The notes under the pieces were generated by a model, which was given only the letters and a program-made list of their open reading frames with translations, was not told the DNA's origin and ran no database searches. DNA of 21,241 nt from a virus: positions 1 to 21,241 of the IMG/VR virus record IMGVR_UViG_3300010354_000824. The stretch is one strand, 5' to 3'. Shown piece after piece: positions 13,249-19,543 of this stretch (position 1 is the stretch's first letter; the number at the start of each line of letters is the position of its first letter). Made by a program: the position numbers and the translations under genes.

Positions 13249-13452
13249 ATGAAGATCACATTTGACATTCCCGACGACAAGCCGAATCATCTCATCTCCG
13301 CCCTGACGAGCGCGATCGACAACGCGCAGTTCAACCGGGAGGACGCCGACCGAAACGAGGATCACGAGATGATCGCGGCTTGGGAGAGCGACGAGCACAT
13401 TCTCACCGAGCTCCTCGCGCAGGTCGAGGCGCAGACCGAAAGGCGCGCATGA
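13249..13452 (+). CDS. Hypothetical small protein
   Basis: The ATG has AGGAG at 13237-13241 with a seven-base spacer. The product is 67 residues: a short beta-like start (MKITFDIPDD), then Asn, Asp and His-rich sequence and an acidic helix (AAWESDEHILTELLAQVEA). It is not coupled to the previous gene (an 86-base gap carries its own leader), but its stop overlaps the next start (ATGA). No family recognised. Confidence 0.65.
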   Translation: MKITFDIPDDKPNHLISALTSAIDNAQFNREDADRNEDHEMIAAWESDEHILTELLAQVEAQTERRA

Positions 13453-13589
13453 TCCCTGCATTCATCCTCTCTTCGTTCATCGCGTCGGGTCTCTATGTCC
13501 CGGCGCGTTTCCGTCTCATCACCAACATTCCGAGGACCGCTATCTGCCATGCCGTGCACGAAACAGAACACGCCATCGTCACGACCTAA
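13449..13589 (+). CDS. Hypothetical 46-residue protein, ATGA-coupled
   Basis: The start overlaps the previous stop (ATGA) and is preceded by AAAGG five bases upstream. The N-terminus MIPAFILSSFIASGLYVPARF is hydrophobic and could be a short membrane helix or signal-like segment, followed by a basic and His-containing tail. The next gene overlaps its 3' end in another frame. The call rests on coupling and ribosome site; the function is unknown. Confidence 0.4.
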   Translation: MIPAFILSSFIASGLYVPARFRLITNIPRTAICHAVHETEHAIVTT

Positions 13590-13836
13590 CCTACAACGCC
13601 ATTCCGATGCCGTGCACGCCTTGACCAACCGGCGGCTGAAGCGGCTCGGGCAGACTTGGAGCTGGCTGGCGACGGCGATCGCCGACAACGGAATCGCATC
13701 GCCCGCGTCGATCATGCACTGGGGGAATCGCCGCAACCTACAGGTCGGGTGCGGCGTCTACTCTGCCGTGGACGAGATACTGCGGACGGCGGAGCGCCGA
13801 GCTCGCAGACCAATCAAGATTGGAGGTGCATCGTGA
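13549..13836 (+). CDS. Possible Cro/HTH-like DNA-binding protein
   Basis: An ATG at 13549 gives 95 residues; an ATG at 13495 in the same frame would give 113, and neither has a strong ribosome site. Residues from about 25 on (RRLKRLGQTWSWLATAIADNGIASPASI) resemble a lambda-repressor-type helix-turn-helix, with a basic start, W and L at the expected helix positions, and MHWGNRR in the recognition region. The ending is basic. A Cro-like protein would fit a plus-strand control operon, but this is a weak motif match. It overlaps the previous gene by 41 bases and the next gene by four (GTGA). Confidence 0.45.
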   Translation: MPCTKQNTPSSRPNLQRHSDAVHALTNRRLKRLGQTWSWLATAIADNGIASPASIMHWGNRRNLQVGCGVYSAVDEILRTAERRARRPIKIGGAS

Positions 13837-14150
13837 AGGGCATGAGCTTGCGGACCGCATTCCTGACCATCGACCCCGATGTCCGGTTCACGCTGACAAG
13901 TGGAAGACTGGAGACCGCCAAGCGCATCGGCGAGATGCGCCGGATACCCGGCGATATGGGCGTGCCTATCTACCTTGTCTATGAAGACGAGGCGGGGTAT
14001 GTCTATGTCGGCATATCGCCATCGGAGCAATGCGATGCCGAGGAGTGGCGTCGTGAGCAGATGGAGACGCCGCTGTTCAAGTCGGTCGATCGCGTCGATA
14101 TGCTCGGCGTCATCATCCGCCCGCCGGACACGATCGGGGGTGCGGATTGA
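13833..14150 (+). CDS. Hypothetical protein upstream of the recombinase
   Basis: The GTG overlaps the previous stop (GTGA), with GGAGGT six bases upstream; the product is 105 residues. It begins VKGMSLRTAFLTIDPDVRFTL and has a central GVPIYLVYEDEAGYVYVGIS segment with alternating hydrophobic residues, likely beta strands. The C-terminal third is polar and ends IIRPPDTIGGAD. No recognised domain. The stop overlaps the TTG start of the recombinase, so the two are translationally coupled. Confidence 0.65.
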   Translation: MKGMSLRTAFLTIDPDVRFTLTSGRLETAKRIGEMRRIPGDMGVPIYLVYEDEAGYVYVGISPSEQCDAEEWRREQMETPLFKSVDRVDMLGVIIRPPDTIGGAD

Positions 14151-14875
14151 ACGCCATCGTCTATCTGCGAGTCTCGACCGACGAGCAGGCGCAAAGCGGT
14201 CTCGGGCTTGAGGCGCAGCGTGCGGCGTGCGAGGCGCGCGCCAGGGCTCTTGGAGCCCATTCCGTCTCCGTATTCGCCGACGAGGGCGTGAGTGGATCGA
14301 CGCCGGTAGCTGAGCGCGATGGGCTTGTCGCCGCGCTGGAGTCGCTCGGCAAGGGCGACTGCCTGATCGTCGCCAAGCGCGACCGCATCGCCCGAGACTA
14401 CCTTGTGGCGGGCTGGGTTGACCTTGAGGTTGCCCGCGCCGGCGCGCGTTTGATATCCGCCGCCGGCGAGGGGACCGACTCCGACGAGCCGATGGCAAAG
14501 GTCATGCGCGGCATCGTTGACTTGTTCGCGCAGTACGAGCGCGACATGATCCGCGCGCGCACCGCCGCCGCCTTGCGTGCCAAGCGAGCCCGTGGCGAGA
14601 AGACCGGAGGCTCCGTGCCGTTCGGCTATCGCGTGGCGTGCGTGACCGTCACGGACGGATCCGAGCGGAAGACGTTGGTCGCCGACAAGGGCGAGCAAGC
14701 CGCGATCGCTCGGGCTCGGGAGCTGCACGCGCAGGGGTTCGGGCTACGGCGCATCGCAAGCGCGCTGGCTGCGGACGGGTTCACCGGGCGCGGCGGGCGT
14801 CGGCTCGCGGCGACGACCGTGGCGCGACTGCTACAGCGTGATCTTGCGCCCGCAGTCGGGGCAGCGAATGAATGA
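14147..14875 (+). CDS. Serine recombinase (resolvase/invertase family)
   Basis: The TTG start overlaps the previous stop (TTGA); only this start keeps the N-terminal motif. The 242-residue protein opens with AIVYLRVSTDEQ, with catalytic Ser10, and continues with GLGLEAQRAACEA, a DEGVSGST segment, and VAKRDRIAR, the usual resolvase fold. Residues ~135-145 end with YERDMIRARTAAALRAKRARG, the connecting helix, followed by GSVPFGYRV and a short C-terminal HTH-type region (LHAQGFGLRRIASALAADGF). It is much shorter than typical large serine integrases. It may invert, resolve or integrate DNA; no att site was identified. Its 3' end overlaps the convergent winged-helix gene by 45 bases. Confidence 0.9.
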   Translation: MNAIVYLRVSTDEQAQSGLGLEAQRAACEARARALGAHSVSVFADEGVSGSTPVAERDGLVAALESLGKGDCLIVAKRDRIARDYLVAGWVDLEVARAGARLISAAGEGTDSDEPMAKVMRGIVDLFAQYERDMIRARTAAALRAKRARGEKTGGSVPFGYRVACVTVTDGSERKTLVADKGEQAAIARARELHAQGFGLRRIASALAADGFTGRGGRRLAATTVARLLQRDLAPAVGAANE

Positions 14876-15106
14876 CCGCGCGATCGGTCGCGCCTCTAGA
14901 GCCGTCTTGCCAGAGGGCGTAATCAGGTATCGCCCGTACTCGACCTTCTTCAAGTAGCCGAGCTCGACCAGGCGCGTCAGGTGCGCATGGATCGTGGCGC
15001 GGTTCCTGCCGAGCTCGTTGGCGACCTCGGTCAGGCTCACGTCGATTCCGCCGTTGTTGTTGAATCGAGCGAGGATGTCCTTGAGCGTCTGCGTGTACCT
15101 AGCCAT
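14831..15106 (-). CDS. Winged-helix DNA-binding protein with a C-terminal CPDC knuckle
   Basis: The ATG overlaps the rusA stop by eight bases; the product is 91 residues. Residues ~15-65 fit a winged helix: VSLTEVANELGRNRATIHAHL as the HTH, then LVELGYLKKVEYGRYLITPSGK as the wing. The end, RCPDCGRKITL, is half of a zinc ribbon, which could pair with another chain. It is the last gene of the right-hand minus operon and converges on the recombinase. It could be a transcription regulator for replication or the recombinase, which is inferred. Confidence 0.8.
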   Translation of the reverse strand: MARYTQTLKDILARFNNNGGIDVSLTEVANELGRNRATIHAHLTRLVELGYLKKVEYGRYLITPSGKTALEARPIARSFIRCPDCGRKITL

Positions 15107-15548
15107 TCACCGTCTCCGTATTCGTCGAGAGAACAAACTCCGCGCGAGGCTGTCCATCGGGCTCGGCGTAGATTTTGATCGCGTTGATCCAGTAGAGCTG
15201 CGCGTCGTCATGCACGACGCCGCTGTTCACGATGGCGTCCACCGCCGCCTTGACGAGGTTGTCGATGTCTGGCTTCGCGGTGTGCGGGATGCGCTCGCGC
15301 GCGCCTCCCCGCCGTCCCATGAGCCTCTTCGGTCGAGGAAGGTAGAAGGCGCAGGTCAGGCTCCAGCCGTCGCGGATCGGCGTGACCGCCGGATCAACCG
15401 CTCGGCTCGCCGCCATCGCCACCGCCCCCTTGAAGCCGTCCGCCGTGTCCGGCGTCCACATCCTCACCATCCCCTTCGAGAACGATGTCGCCCTCACCCT
15501 CGGCTGCGCCTTCGGGATCGCCTGCGCCGTGAAGTGCCATTCGCTCAT
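15099..15548 (-). CDS. rusA: RusA-family Holliday junction resolvase
   Basis: This 149-residue protein has the RusA pattern: IPKAQPRVRATSF near residues 11-23, the FYLPRPKR stretch, then HTAKPDIDNLVKAAVDAIV, with Lys92, Asp94, Asp96 and Lys100, and VVHDDAQL with Asp114/115. These match the KPDxDNL and downstream Asp motif of RusA, which resolves branched DNA in replication and recombination by paired cuts. Its ATG overlaps the stop of an upstream gene (ATGA) and has AAGGAGG nine bases away. The next, HTH gene overlaps its end. The call is secure. Confidence 0.95.
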   Translation of the reverse strand: MSEWHFTAQAIPKAQPRVRATSFSKGMVRMWTPDTADGFKGAVAMAASRAVDPAVTPIRDGWSLTCAFYLPRPKRLMGRRGGARERIPHTAKPDIDNLVKAAVDAIVNSGVVHDDAQLYWINAIKIYAEPDGQPRAEFVLSTNTETVNG

Positions 15549-15717
15549 TCCGCCTGTCCTCCTTGTGGATCCTGCGCTCGAGAGCCGAGACCCTCCTGCG
15601 GAGCCGCATGATCTCCTCGAGCAGGATCGACACGACCGCCGGCCTCAGAGGCAGGTTCCGATCCACGCATTCCTGGGCGCGAAGCAGCGCCCGCACCATC
15701 CGCATGACCTCCGACAT
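15394..15717 (-). CDS. Overlapping hypothetical protein, coiled-coil N-terminal part
   Basis: A 107-residue frame whose first ~60 residues look like real protein (LLRAQECVDRNLPLRPAVVS and IMRLRRRVSALERRI, amphipathic helix), while the last ~50 are Gly/Asp/Glu-rich. GGAGG six bases before the ATG supports translation. It lies across two other frames: its first part overlaps the C-terminal part of the 176-residue gene above and its last part overlaps rusA. I treat it as a probable gene with an overprinted C-terminus; a frameshift event is an alternative. Confidence 0.5.
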   Translation of the reverse strand: MSEVMRMVRALLRAQECVDRNLPLRPAVVSILLEEIMRLRRRVSALERRIHKEDRRNERMALHGAGDPEGAAEGEGDIVLEGDGEDVDAGHGGRLQGGGGDGGEPSG

Positions 15718-16075
15718 GATCCGCCTCCGTATTCCCGACCGTCCGCTGCACCGAGACGATACGCCTGATGCGCTCCTGGCTCTCGGCGGATACCTGTCCC
15801 TGGATCGCGGTCGGCTTGCCGGCGTCGAGACGGTCGATGCGGTCGATCTCGAGCGCGATGTCGCGGTTGTCAGCCGCCAGCATCCGCAGTATCTCCGCAG
15901 CCTTCATCGCCTCGCGAAGCCGTCCTGATTCCTGCGCGAGCTGCATCATCTCCATGACGCGCTCGGCGAGCTTCTCCATCTCGTCGGGGAGCCTGTAGGG
16001 CTTGATGAGACCCTTCGAGATCATGTTTCGGTAGATGCCGAGGTCCTCGGACGTGGTCGGCATGAACACGTTCAC
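15545..16075 (-). CDS. Hypothetical helical protein with overprinted C-terminus
   Basis: The GTG overlaps the upstream stop (GTGA); the product is 176 residues. Residues 1-118 look normal (MNVFMPTTSEDLGIYRNM, then helical segments such as LPDEMEKLAERVMEMM and LREAMKAAEILRML). The final ~58 residues are Gly, Ala, Pro and Arg-rich in the manner of a shadow frame, because this part overlaps the better-looking neighbour in another frame. Yet its stop overlaps the rusA ATG (ATGA), which favours use of the whole frame. The N-terminal part has the look of a phage replication accessory protein, but no family was recognised. Confidence 0.6.
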   Translation of the reverse strand: MNVFMPTTSEDLGIYRNMISKGLIKPYRLPDEMEKLAERVMEMMQLAQESGRLREAMKAAEILRMLAADNRDIALEIDRIDRLDAGKPTAIQGQVSAESQERIRRIVSVQRTVGNTEADHVGGHADGAGAASRPGMRGSEPASEAGGRVDPARGDHAAPQEGLGSRAQDPQGGQAE

Positions 16076-16281
16076 TGGCTTGGGATCCACAGGTATCGGC
16101 GGAAGCCCCTCGGGCTGCGCTCCACCCGTATTGGATGCCCCATGTTCCGCATCGCGTAGATCGCGGGAGCCCCGTTGAACCGCCATTTGGCGAAGCACGT
16201 CCCCTCGTCCATTTCCCCGTGGGTCGCGAGGTAGTGCAGCATCTCGAGGTCCCTTCCCCTTTCCCAGCCGGTTAGCGTCAC
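16072..16281 (-). CDS. Small winged helix-turn-helix protein
   Basis: The GTG overlaps the primase stop (GTGA) and gives 69 residues. RDLEMLHYLATHGEMDEGTCFAKWRFNGAPAIYAMRNMGHPI reads as a winged helix: helix 1, a turn, a recognition helix, then a wing with VERSPRGFRRYLW. The pattern resembles the small phage HTH_55-like proteins that regulate neighbouring genes. A longer frame (ATG at 16294, other frame, GGAGGAG upstream) is not chosen, as its product is low-complexity. Probably a regulator or DNA-binding accessory protein. Confidence 0.6.
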   Translation of the reverse strand: MTLTGWERGRDLEMLHYLATHGEMDEGTCFAKWRFNGAPAIYAMRNMGHPIRVERSPRGFRRYLWIPSQ

Positions 16282-17138
16282 GCTCTCGGGCCATTGGAAC
16301 TCCTCCGGTCTTCGTATCTCCGCAGCGAGGTCGTCAAGTCTCGAGCGGTCATTCCGTGGTTCAGGCACTCCCGAACGTCCTTCATCGGGGGCAACGCCAT
16401 CTCGACTCGGCGGGCCGGTCCACGAAGCGTCTGGGTCAGGCGCAGAGCGCCGTCGATCCCTGGACCGTCCGCGTCGGCGATCACCGTCACCTCCATGCCG
16501 CTTGTCCATCTCGAGATCTCCTGCTCGCATCCGAGGCACGACGGCCTGCCGATGGCGTTCAATCCCATGTCGATCATCGCGAGCACGTCGGACGCGCCCT
16601 CGACGACGTACACATGACCCTGCCGGCGTGCACTGCGCGGGATGAACAGTCCAGACCGAGAGCCCTTGATCGCGTACTTCCTGCCCTCCGGCGTGCGCGT
16701 GCGGAAGCCGACGATCTCGTCCCTGTGGTTCCTCATCGGGAACGTCCAGAGACCGTTCCATCCGACGCCAAGGTCGGCCAGCGCCTCAAGGCTGACGCCG
16801 AGCTCAAACGCGAGCATCGGGATCCGATGACCCGTGTAGGAGGCGAACTGCGCCTGCATCGCCTCGCCGCCCGCGAGGGCCTCGACCGTGTTCTCGACCG
16901 CCTGCCGGCGCAGCTGCGCCTTCTGCGACGGGATGCTGCCGCCAAGGGAATGGAGCCATCCCGCGCTGCCGATCTTCCGGTTGCTCTCGGTGCGCGGGCA
17001 GATCGCGAGCTGGCGCTCGGGATCGACGAGACACCATGAGTCATGCTCGCAGACGGGGCATCTTCGGCGTGAGGTCACGCGCAGCCCGTCGAAGACGAGC
17101 TCGCCGGTCGAGGACTCGATCAGTGTCACGACGCTCAT
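16278..17138 (-). CDS. DNA primase, Toprim domain with an N-terminal zinc site
   Basis: The ATG overlaps the upstream stop (ATGA) and gives 286 residues. Zinc binding is suggested by Cys27, Cys30 and Cys47 (CPVCEH ... AICP). The Toprim part starts at HVYVVEGASDVLA with Glu180 and continues to VTVIADADGPG with Asp222 and Asp224, the acidic residues that bind metal. The KDVRECLNHG segment follows. It lacks a helicase domain, unlike T7 gp4, and is short for DnaG. It would make primers at the phage fork together with the SF2 helicase encoded upstream, or act in another Toprim role. The family call is firm; the exact primase type is not. Confidence 0.85.
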   Translation of the reverse strand: MSVVTLIESSTGELVFDGLRVTSRRRCPVCEHDSWCLVDPERQLAICPRTESNRKIGSAGWLHSLGGSIPSQKAQLRRQAVENTVEALAGGEAMQAQFASYTGHRIPMLAFELGVSLEALADLGVGWNGLWTFPMRNHRDEIVGFRTRTPEGRKYAIKGSRSGLFIPRSARRQGHVYVVEGASDVLAMIDMGLNAIGRPSCLGCEQEISRWTSGMEVTVIADADGPGIDGALRLTQTLRGPARRVEMALPPMKDVRECLNHGMTARDLTTSLRRYEDRRSSNGPRA

Positions 17139-17404
17139 GTCATCAGGCTCGATGCGGGGACGATGACGAGCGGCAATCCATTGCCGCCTGCTCCGGCGAC
17201 GTTGAAGTCGACCCACTCGACGGCCTCATCAGGATCCATGCCTTGCTTGATGAAGCACTCGACGAGCTTCTCGTAGTCGTAGACGACCTGCCCCGTCGAG
17301 TTCGTGCAGCTCGTCACACCGATGACGGCGTCGTCGCATTCGTCGAACAGAACCGTGTCCTCGCCGAAATGCTCGGAGATCGCAGCTCGGAGTTCCTTGT
17401 TCAT
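17135..17404 (-). CDS. Conserved phage hypothetical protein
   Basis: The ATG has AGGAGG seven bases upstream and overlaps the previous stop (ATGA); the product is 89 residues. VYDYEKLVECFIKQGMDPDE and AVEWVDFNVAGAGGNG are a pattern I recognise from small phage proteins that carry 'EAxEWxDFNvxGA' near the end. Function unknown. It sits directly before the primase gene and is translationally coupled to it. Confidence 0.65.
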   Translation of the reverse strand: MNKELRAAISEHFGEDTVLFDECDDAVIGVTSCTNSTGQVVYDYEKLVECFIKQGMDPDEAVEWVDFNVAGAGGNGLPLVIVPASSLMT

Positions 17405-17664
17405 TGGCAATCCTCCTTGATTCGTTGGCACGCATCCAATGCGACCTTCATCTCAGCCTTCGTCACTGTCACCGAGAACAGCGCCGTCCACCCCTCGCCG
17501 TCCCAACCCTCGATGATGAAGTCGGGAAGAGGGTGCATGGAGTCACTGTAGATGGTAAGCAGCGCGCGATACTTGCCCTCATGCTTCTTGACGAGCTTGA
17601 TCGCGTCATCGAAGAGGACGCACGGGACGACATCGGAGCACAGGTGGATGTCGATCGCGCTCAC
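17401..17664 (-). CDS. Hypothetical small protein
   Basis: The GTG start overlaps the upstream stop (GTGA); the product is 87 residues. It has mixed alpha/beta character (VSAIDIHLCSDVVPCVLFDD, YRALLTIYSD) and ends in an amphipathic helix, AEMKVALDACQRIKED. No family recognised. The gene is coupled on both sides within the replication operon. Confidence 0.6.
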   Translation of the reverse strand: MSAIDIHLCSDVVPCVLFDDAIKLVKKHEGKYRALLTIYSDSMHPLPDFIIEGWDGEGWTALFSVTVTKAEMKVALDACQRIKEDCQ

Positions 17665-17879
17665 TTGCGCACCGCCTTCCGCATCTCGTCCAGGGGAATG
17701 AGCCACTCGGTAGGGATGCAGAACACCCACGGCGAGTCGACGGTCAGACCGCCCTTCGTGACGGGCTCGACGCCGACGCACTTGCGTCCGGCAAGATCAA
17801 ACTCCTCGGAGGAAATCCGCACGCGGAAGTAGGCGATGTCGTTAGTCCGTGCATGTGCAGGGGATCGTGGCAGAGTCAT
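17661..17879 (-). CDS. Hypothetical small protein
   Basis: Two adjacent ATG codons (17882, 17879) could start it; the second is spaced six bases from GGAG. The 72-residue product includes a likely beta region (IAYFRVRISSEEFDLAGRKC) and ends in a short helix, DEMRKAVRK. It overlaps the 3' end of the PAPS-reductase-like gene by about 38 bases and shares GTGA coupling with the next gene. Function unknown. Confidence 0.55.
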   Translation of the reverse strand: MTLPRSPAHARTNDIAYFRVRISSEEFDLAGRKCVGVEPVTKGGLTVDSPWVFCIPTEWLIPLDEMRKAVRK

Positions 17880-18162
17880 CATCGTCTCCAAATAGACCTG
17901 GCTGGATTCTGACCTGATGCAGGATTTGCTCGTACTTTGGCCGGTCCTTGCGGAAAGTCCCGCCAATAGCGTTCTCCTGCTCGATCCACCATCTAGCCCG
18001 CTCAGGCTCCGCACTGATAACTCGATCCGTCATTGATCTAGACTTCAGGAAGCAAAGATCGCAGTTCCCGAAAGCTCGGTCGTCGTTCGGAAGCCGCAGG
18101 TCAAATGGCTGTTGCTTCCAGAAGGCAAGAACATCGTCGATCGTGTGTCCAGCCCTGCTCAT
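17842..18162 (-). CDS. C-terminal half of PAPS-reductase-like protein, after in-frame TGA
   Basis: This frame continues the reading frame of the preceding gene past a TGA at 18166-18168, with only one codon (CCG) between the TGA and its first ATG. The sequence, HTIDDVLAFWKQQPFDLRL, NCDLCFLKSRSM, WWIEQENAIGGTF and PCTCTD at the end, matches the C-terminal part of phage PAPS-reductase/PP-loop ATPase family proteins. The ATG has no visible ribosome site, so independent translation looks unlikely. The two halves together (163 + 107 residues) have the size of one family member. Interpretation: readthrough, an old nonsense mutation or a sequence error. Confidence 0.6.
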   Translation of the reverse strand: MSRAGHTIDDVLAFWKQQPFDLRLPNDDRAFGNCDLCFLKSRSMTDRVISAEPERARWWIEQENAIGGTFRKDRPKYEQILHQVRIQPGLFGDDDDSATIPCTCTD

Positions 18163-18165
18163 CGG

Positions 18166-18657
18166 TCAGTCGTAGTCGAGTCCATTCCGGACATCGCCCT
18201 GAACCCGATGCACTCGCCTCGGCTCGTCTGCGCGGAGACCGATGGCCATCGTCGCAGATTGGACGCCGATCGACTTGAGATATGCGGCGATCGCCCTGAC
18301 CTTGAGCTCCTCAGTGCAGAATCGCGCGATTGGATTCGGCAGATAGTTCTTCTTCTTGATGAGATCGGCGAATGGCTCGCCGTTGCGCGATGCGCTCGTG
18401 AAGTCGACGATGCGGAACGATGGATCCTGCCGGAACATCCTTTCGACCCAGACGATGTCAACGCCCCATCTCTCGGATATGTCCCGCACGAACTCGAGGG
18501 TAGCCTCGTGCTCCTTACCCGTGTTCGCAAAGCAGACGTGGCTCCCCGATGGAATGGATCCACCGAATGCATTGAGGATCATGCGAAGCATGAATCCGCT
18601 AGTCCTTCCACCGCTGAACGAGATCACGAACGGCTCATCAATCCTGTAATGATTCAT
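18166..18657 (-). CDS. N-terminal half of PAPS-reductase-like PP-loop ATPase
   Basis: The ATG chosen (MNHYRID) has GGGAGGG ten bases upstream, and the frame ends at TGA after 163 residues. The PP-loop SFSGGRTSGF (Ser15-Ser20) binds ATP in adenosine phosphosulfate and related N-type ATP-pyrophosphatases. CFANTGKEHEATLEFV, ASRNGEPFADLI, RFCTEELKV and AIGLRADEPRR follow in the family order. It is cut short in the region where the C-terminal FW..QPFDL part should follow, and that part is found in frame directly after the stop. The family handles sulfur or nucleotide chemistry; phage examples have no firm role. The gene is best treated as one interrupted gene. Confidence 0.75.
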   Translation of the reverse strand: MNHYRIDEPFVISFSGGRTSGFMLRMILNAFGGSIPSGSHVCFANTGKEHEATLEFVRDISERWGVDIVWVERMFRQDPSFRIVDFTSASRNGEPFADLIKKKNYLPNPIARFCTEELKVRAIAAYLKSIGVQSATMAIGLRADEPRRVHRVQGDVRNGLDYD

Positions 18658-18970
18658 TTTTCCAGACCCTCCCATCCTTGCAATTCGTCTGCCTTCCTTC
18701 AAGCAAAGATCGAGCGTAGTCGGCTGCAAGCGGTTCATTCTGTGCGTTGTCGATGATCCTGCGCATTCCCCTAGTCAGCATCGTCACCTCGCGTTCCGAG
18801 TCAACTAGAGCATTCCGCAGCCGCTCGATCTCGTCGGCGGCCTCGCGCATAATCGCATGACAATCATCAAACAACGCGGTTGCGGCACGGTCGGTTTCCA
18901 TGTCGCCAAACCGATTCTTTCGAAGGATGGTTGGACGAAGCCGCAGCCGCGTCACGATGTCAATACTCAT
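18638..18970 (-). CDS. Small helical phage protein
   Basis: The ATG (MSIDIVTRLRLRP) has GAGGAG six bases upstream and gives 110 residues. The DIVTRLR start and a later AADEIERLRNAL segment are typical of small, coiled-coil phage proteins found in early operons. It overlaps the microprotein upstream by 11 bases and the PAPS-like gene downstream by about 20. The function is unknown. Confidence 0.65.
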   Translation of the reverse strand: MSIDIVTRLRLRPTILRKNRFGDMETDRAATALFDDCHAIMREAADEIERLRNALVDSEREVTMLTRGMRRIIDNAQNEPLAADYARSLLEGRQTNCKDGRVWKNESLQD

Positions 18971-19055
18971 GGTCACTCCTCGGCAGCATGATGCACGACA
19001 TGATCCACGCGAACGCAAGGATCAGGAACATCTTCGCGACCAGTTCAAGATTCAT
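18960..19055 (-). CDS. 31-residue single-pass membrane microprotein
   Basis: An ATG with GGAG seven bases upstream starts a 31-codon frame: MNLELVAKMFLILAFAWIMS, then CIMLPRSDHEY. One hydrophobic stretch (residues 5-24) is long enough to cross a membrane, and the tail is charged. The frame overlaps the end of the upstream gene and the start of the downstream gene by 11 bases each, which is the compact coupling seen in this operon. It is too short for normal gene finders. Role unknown. Confidence 0.5.
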   Translation of the reverse strand: MNLELVAKMFLILAFAWIMSCIMLPRSDHEY

Positions 19056-19329
19056 CGGATCGCTCCGTTCCGTTCGCACCCCACTTCTCGAGCGCGACTT
19101 CGTTCATCAAGGTGATGCCGGCGTGCGCGGCGATGATGAAGGCAAGTGCCGTGACCTCGCCGAACAGCCTTTCATTCGTCTCTGCGGGAGCCATCGCAAA
19201 GTCATTTAGCCGCTGCAAGACCAAGGCATGATCTTCCCTAGAAAATTCGCGAATCTGATGCTTCAGGCTTGCGAGATGCTGGTCATGCTGGGCGATCGCG
19301 CGCGGGTCATTTACGCTTCTGTGCCGCAT
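19045..19329 (-). CDS. Hypothetical phage protein
   Basis: The ATG (MRHRSVND) is preceded by a run of six G, and the product is 94 residues. It is mostly helical, with LASLKHQIREFSREDHALVLQRL and a hydrophobic stretch, TALAFIIAAHAGITLM (about residues 61-76), that might contact a membrane but is flanked by charge and may be a buried helix. It overlaps the previous gene by 23 bases. No family recognised. Confidence 0.6.
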   Translation of the reverse strand: MRHRSVNDPRAIAQHDQHLASLKHQIREFSREDHALVLQRLNDFAMAPAETNERLFGEVTALAFIIAAHAGITLMNEVALEKWGANGTERSDES

Positions 19330-19519
19330 AGTGCCCCCCGTCGATCAGCGCATCGGGATGCAGGGTGCAGATCGACGTGATTCCCATGCGGATCACGTCC
19401 GTCTTCGACACCTTCGTCTTGAATTTCTTGGTGAAGAACCGCGAAAGCTGGTTCAACTGCTCGTCGGTCTGAAGGTCGACCGTGACCGCGTTGTGCCTTT
19501 TCTTCGTGACAATCGGCAT
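19307..19519 (-). CDS. Probable ribbon-helix-helix DNA-binding protein
   Basis: The ATG has AGGAGG seven bases upstream; the product is 70 residues. VTVDLQTDEQLNQLSRFFTKK followed by SKTDVIRMGITSI fits a ribbon-helix-helix: beta strand, helix A, turn, helix B. Such small proteins bind DNA as dimers and often regulate the operon they precede. It sits directly downstream of the helicase gene, in a 24-base gap. Role inferred from fold pattern. Confidence 0.6.
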   Translation of the reverse strand: MPIVTKKRHNAVTVDLQTDEQLNQLSRFFTKKFKTKVSKTDVIRMGITSICTLHPDALIDGGHYAAQKRK

Positions 19520-19543
19520 ATCACACCTCCTTGTTCGATCAGG

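Noticed and set aside
12210-13280. Minus-strand frame of 356 codons
   Set aside because: Antisense to the plus-strand genes with ribosome sites and stop-overlaps; Arg/Pro-rich.
16072-16294. ATG at 16294 with GGAGGAG upstream as a start
   Set aside because: It opens a frame of low-complexity composition; the other frame encodes a convincing winged helix starting from a GTG that overlaps the primase stop.
18166-18168. TGA as a selenocysteine codon
   Set aside because: The position is not a conserved Cys in the family as I know it and no SECIS-like hairpin was evident directly after it; readthrough or nonsense is preferred.
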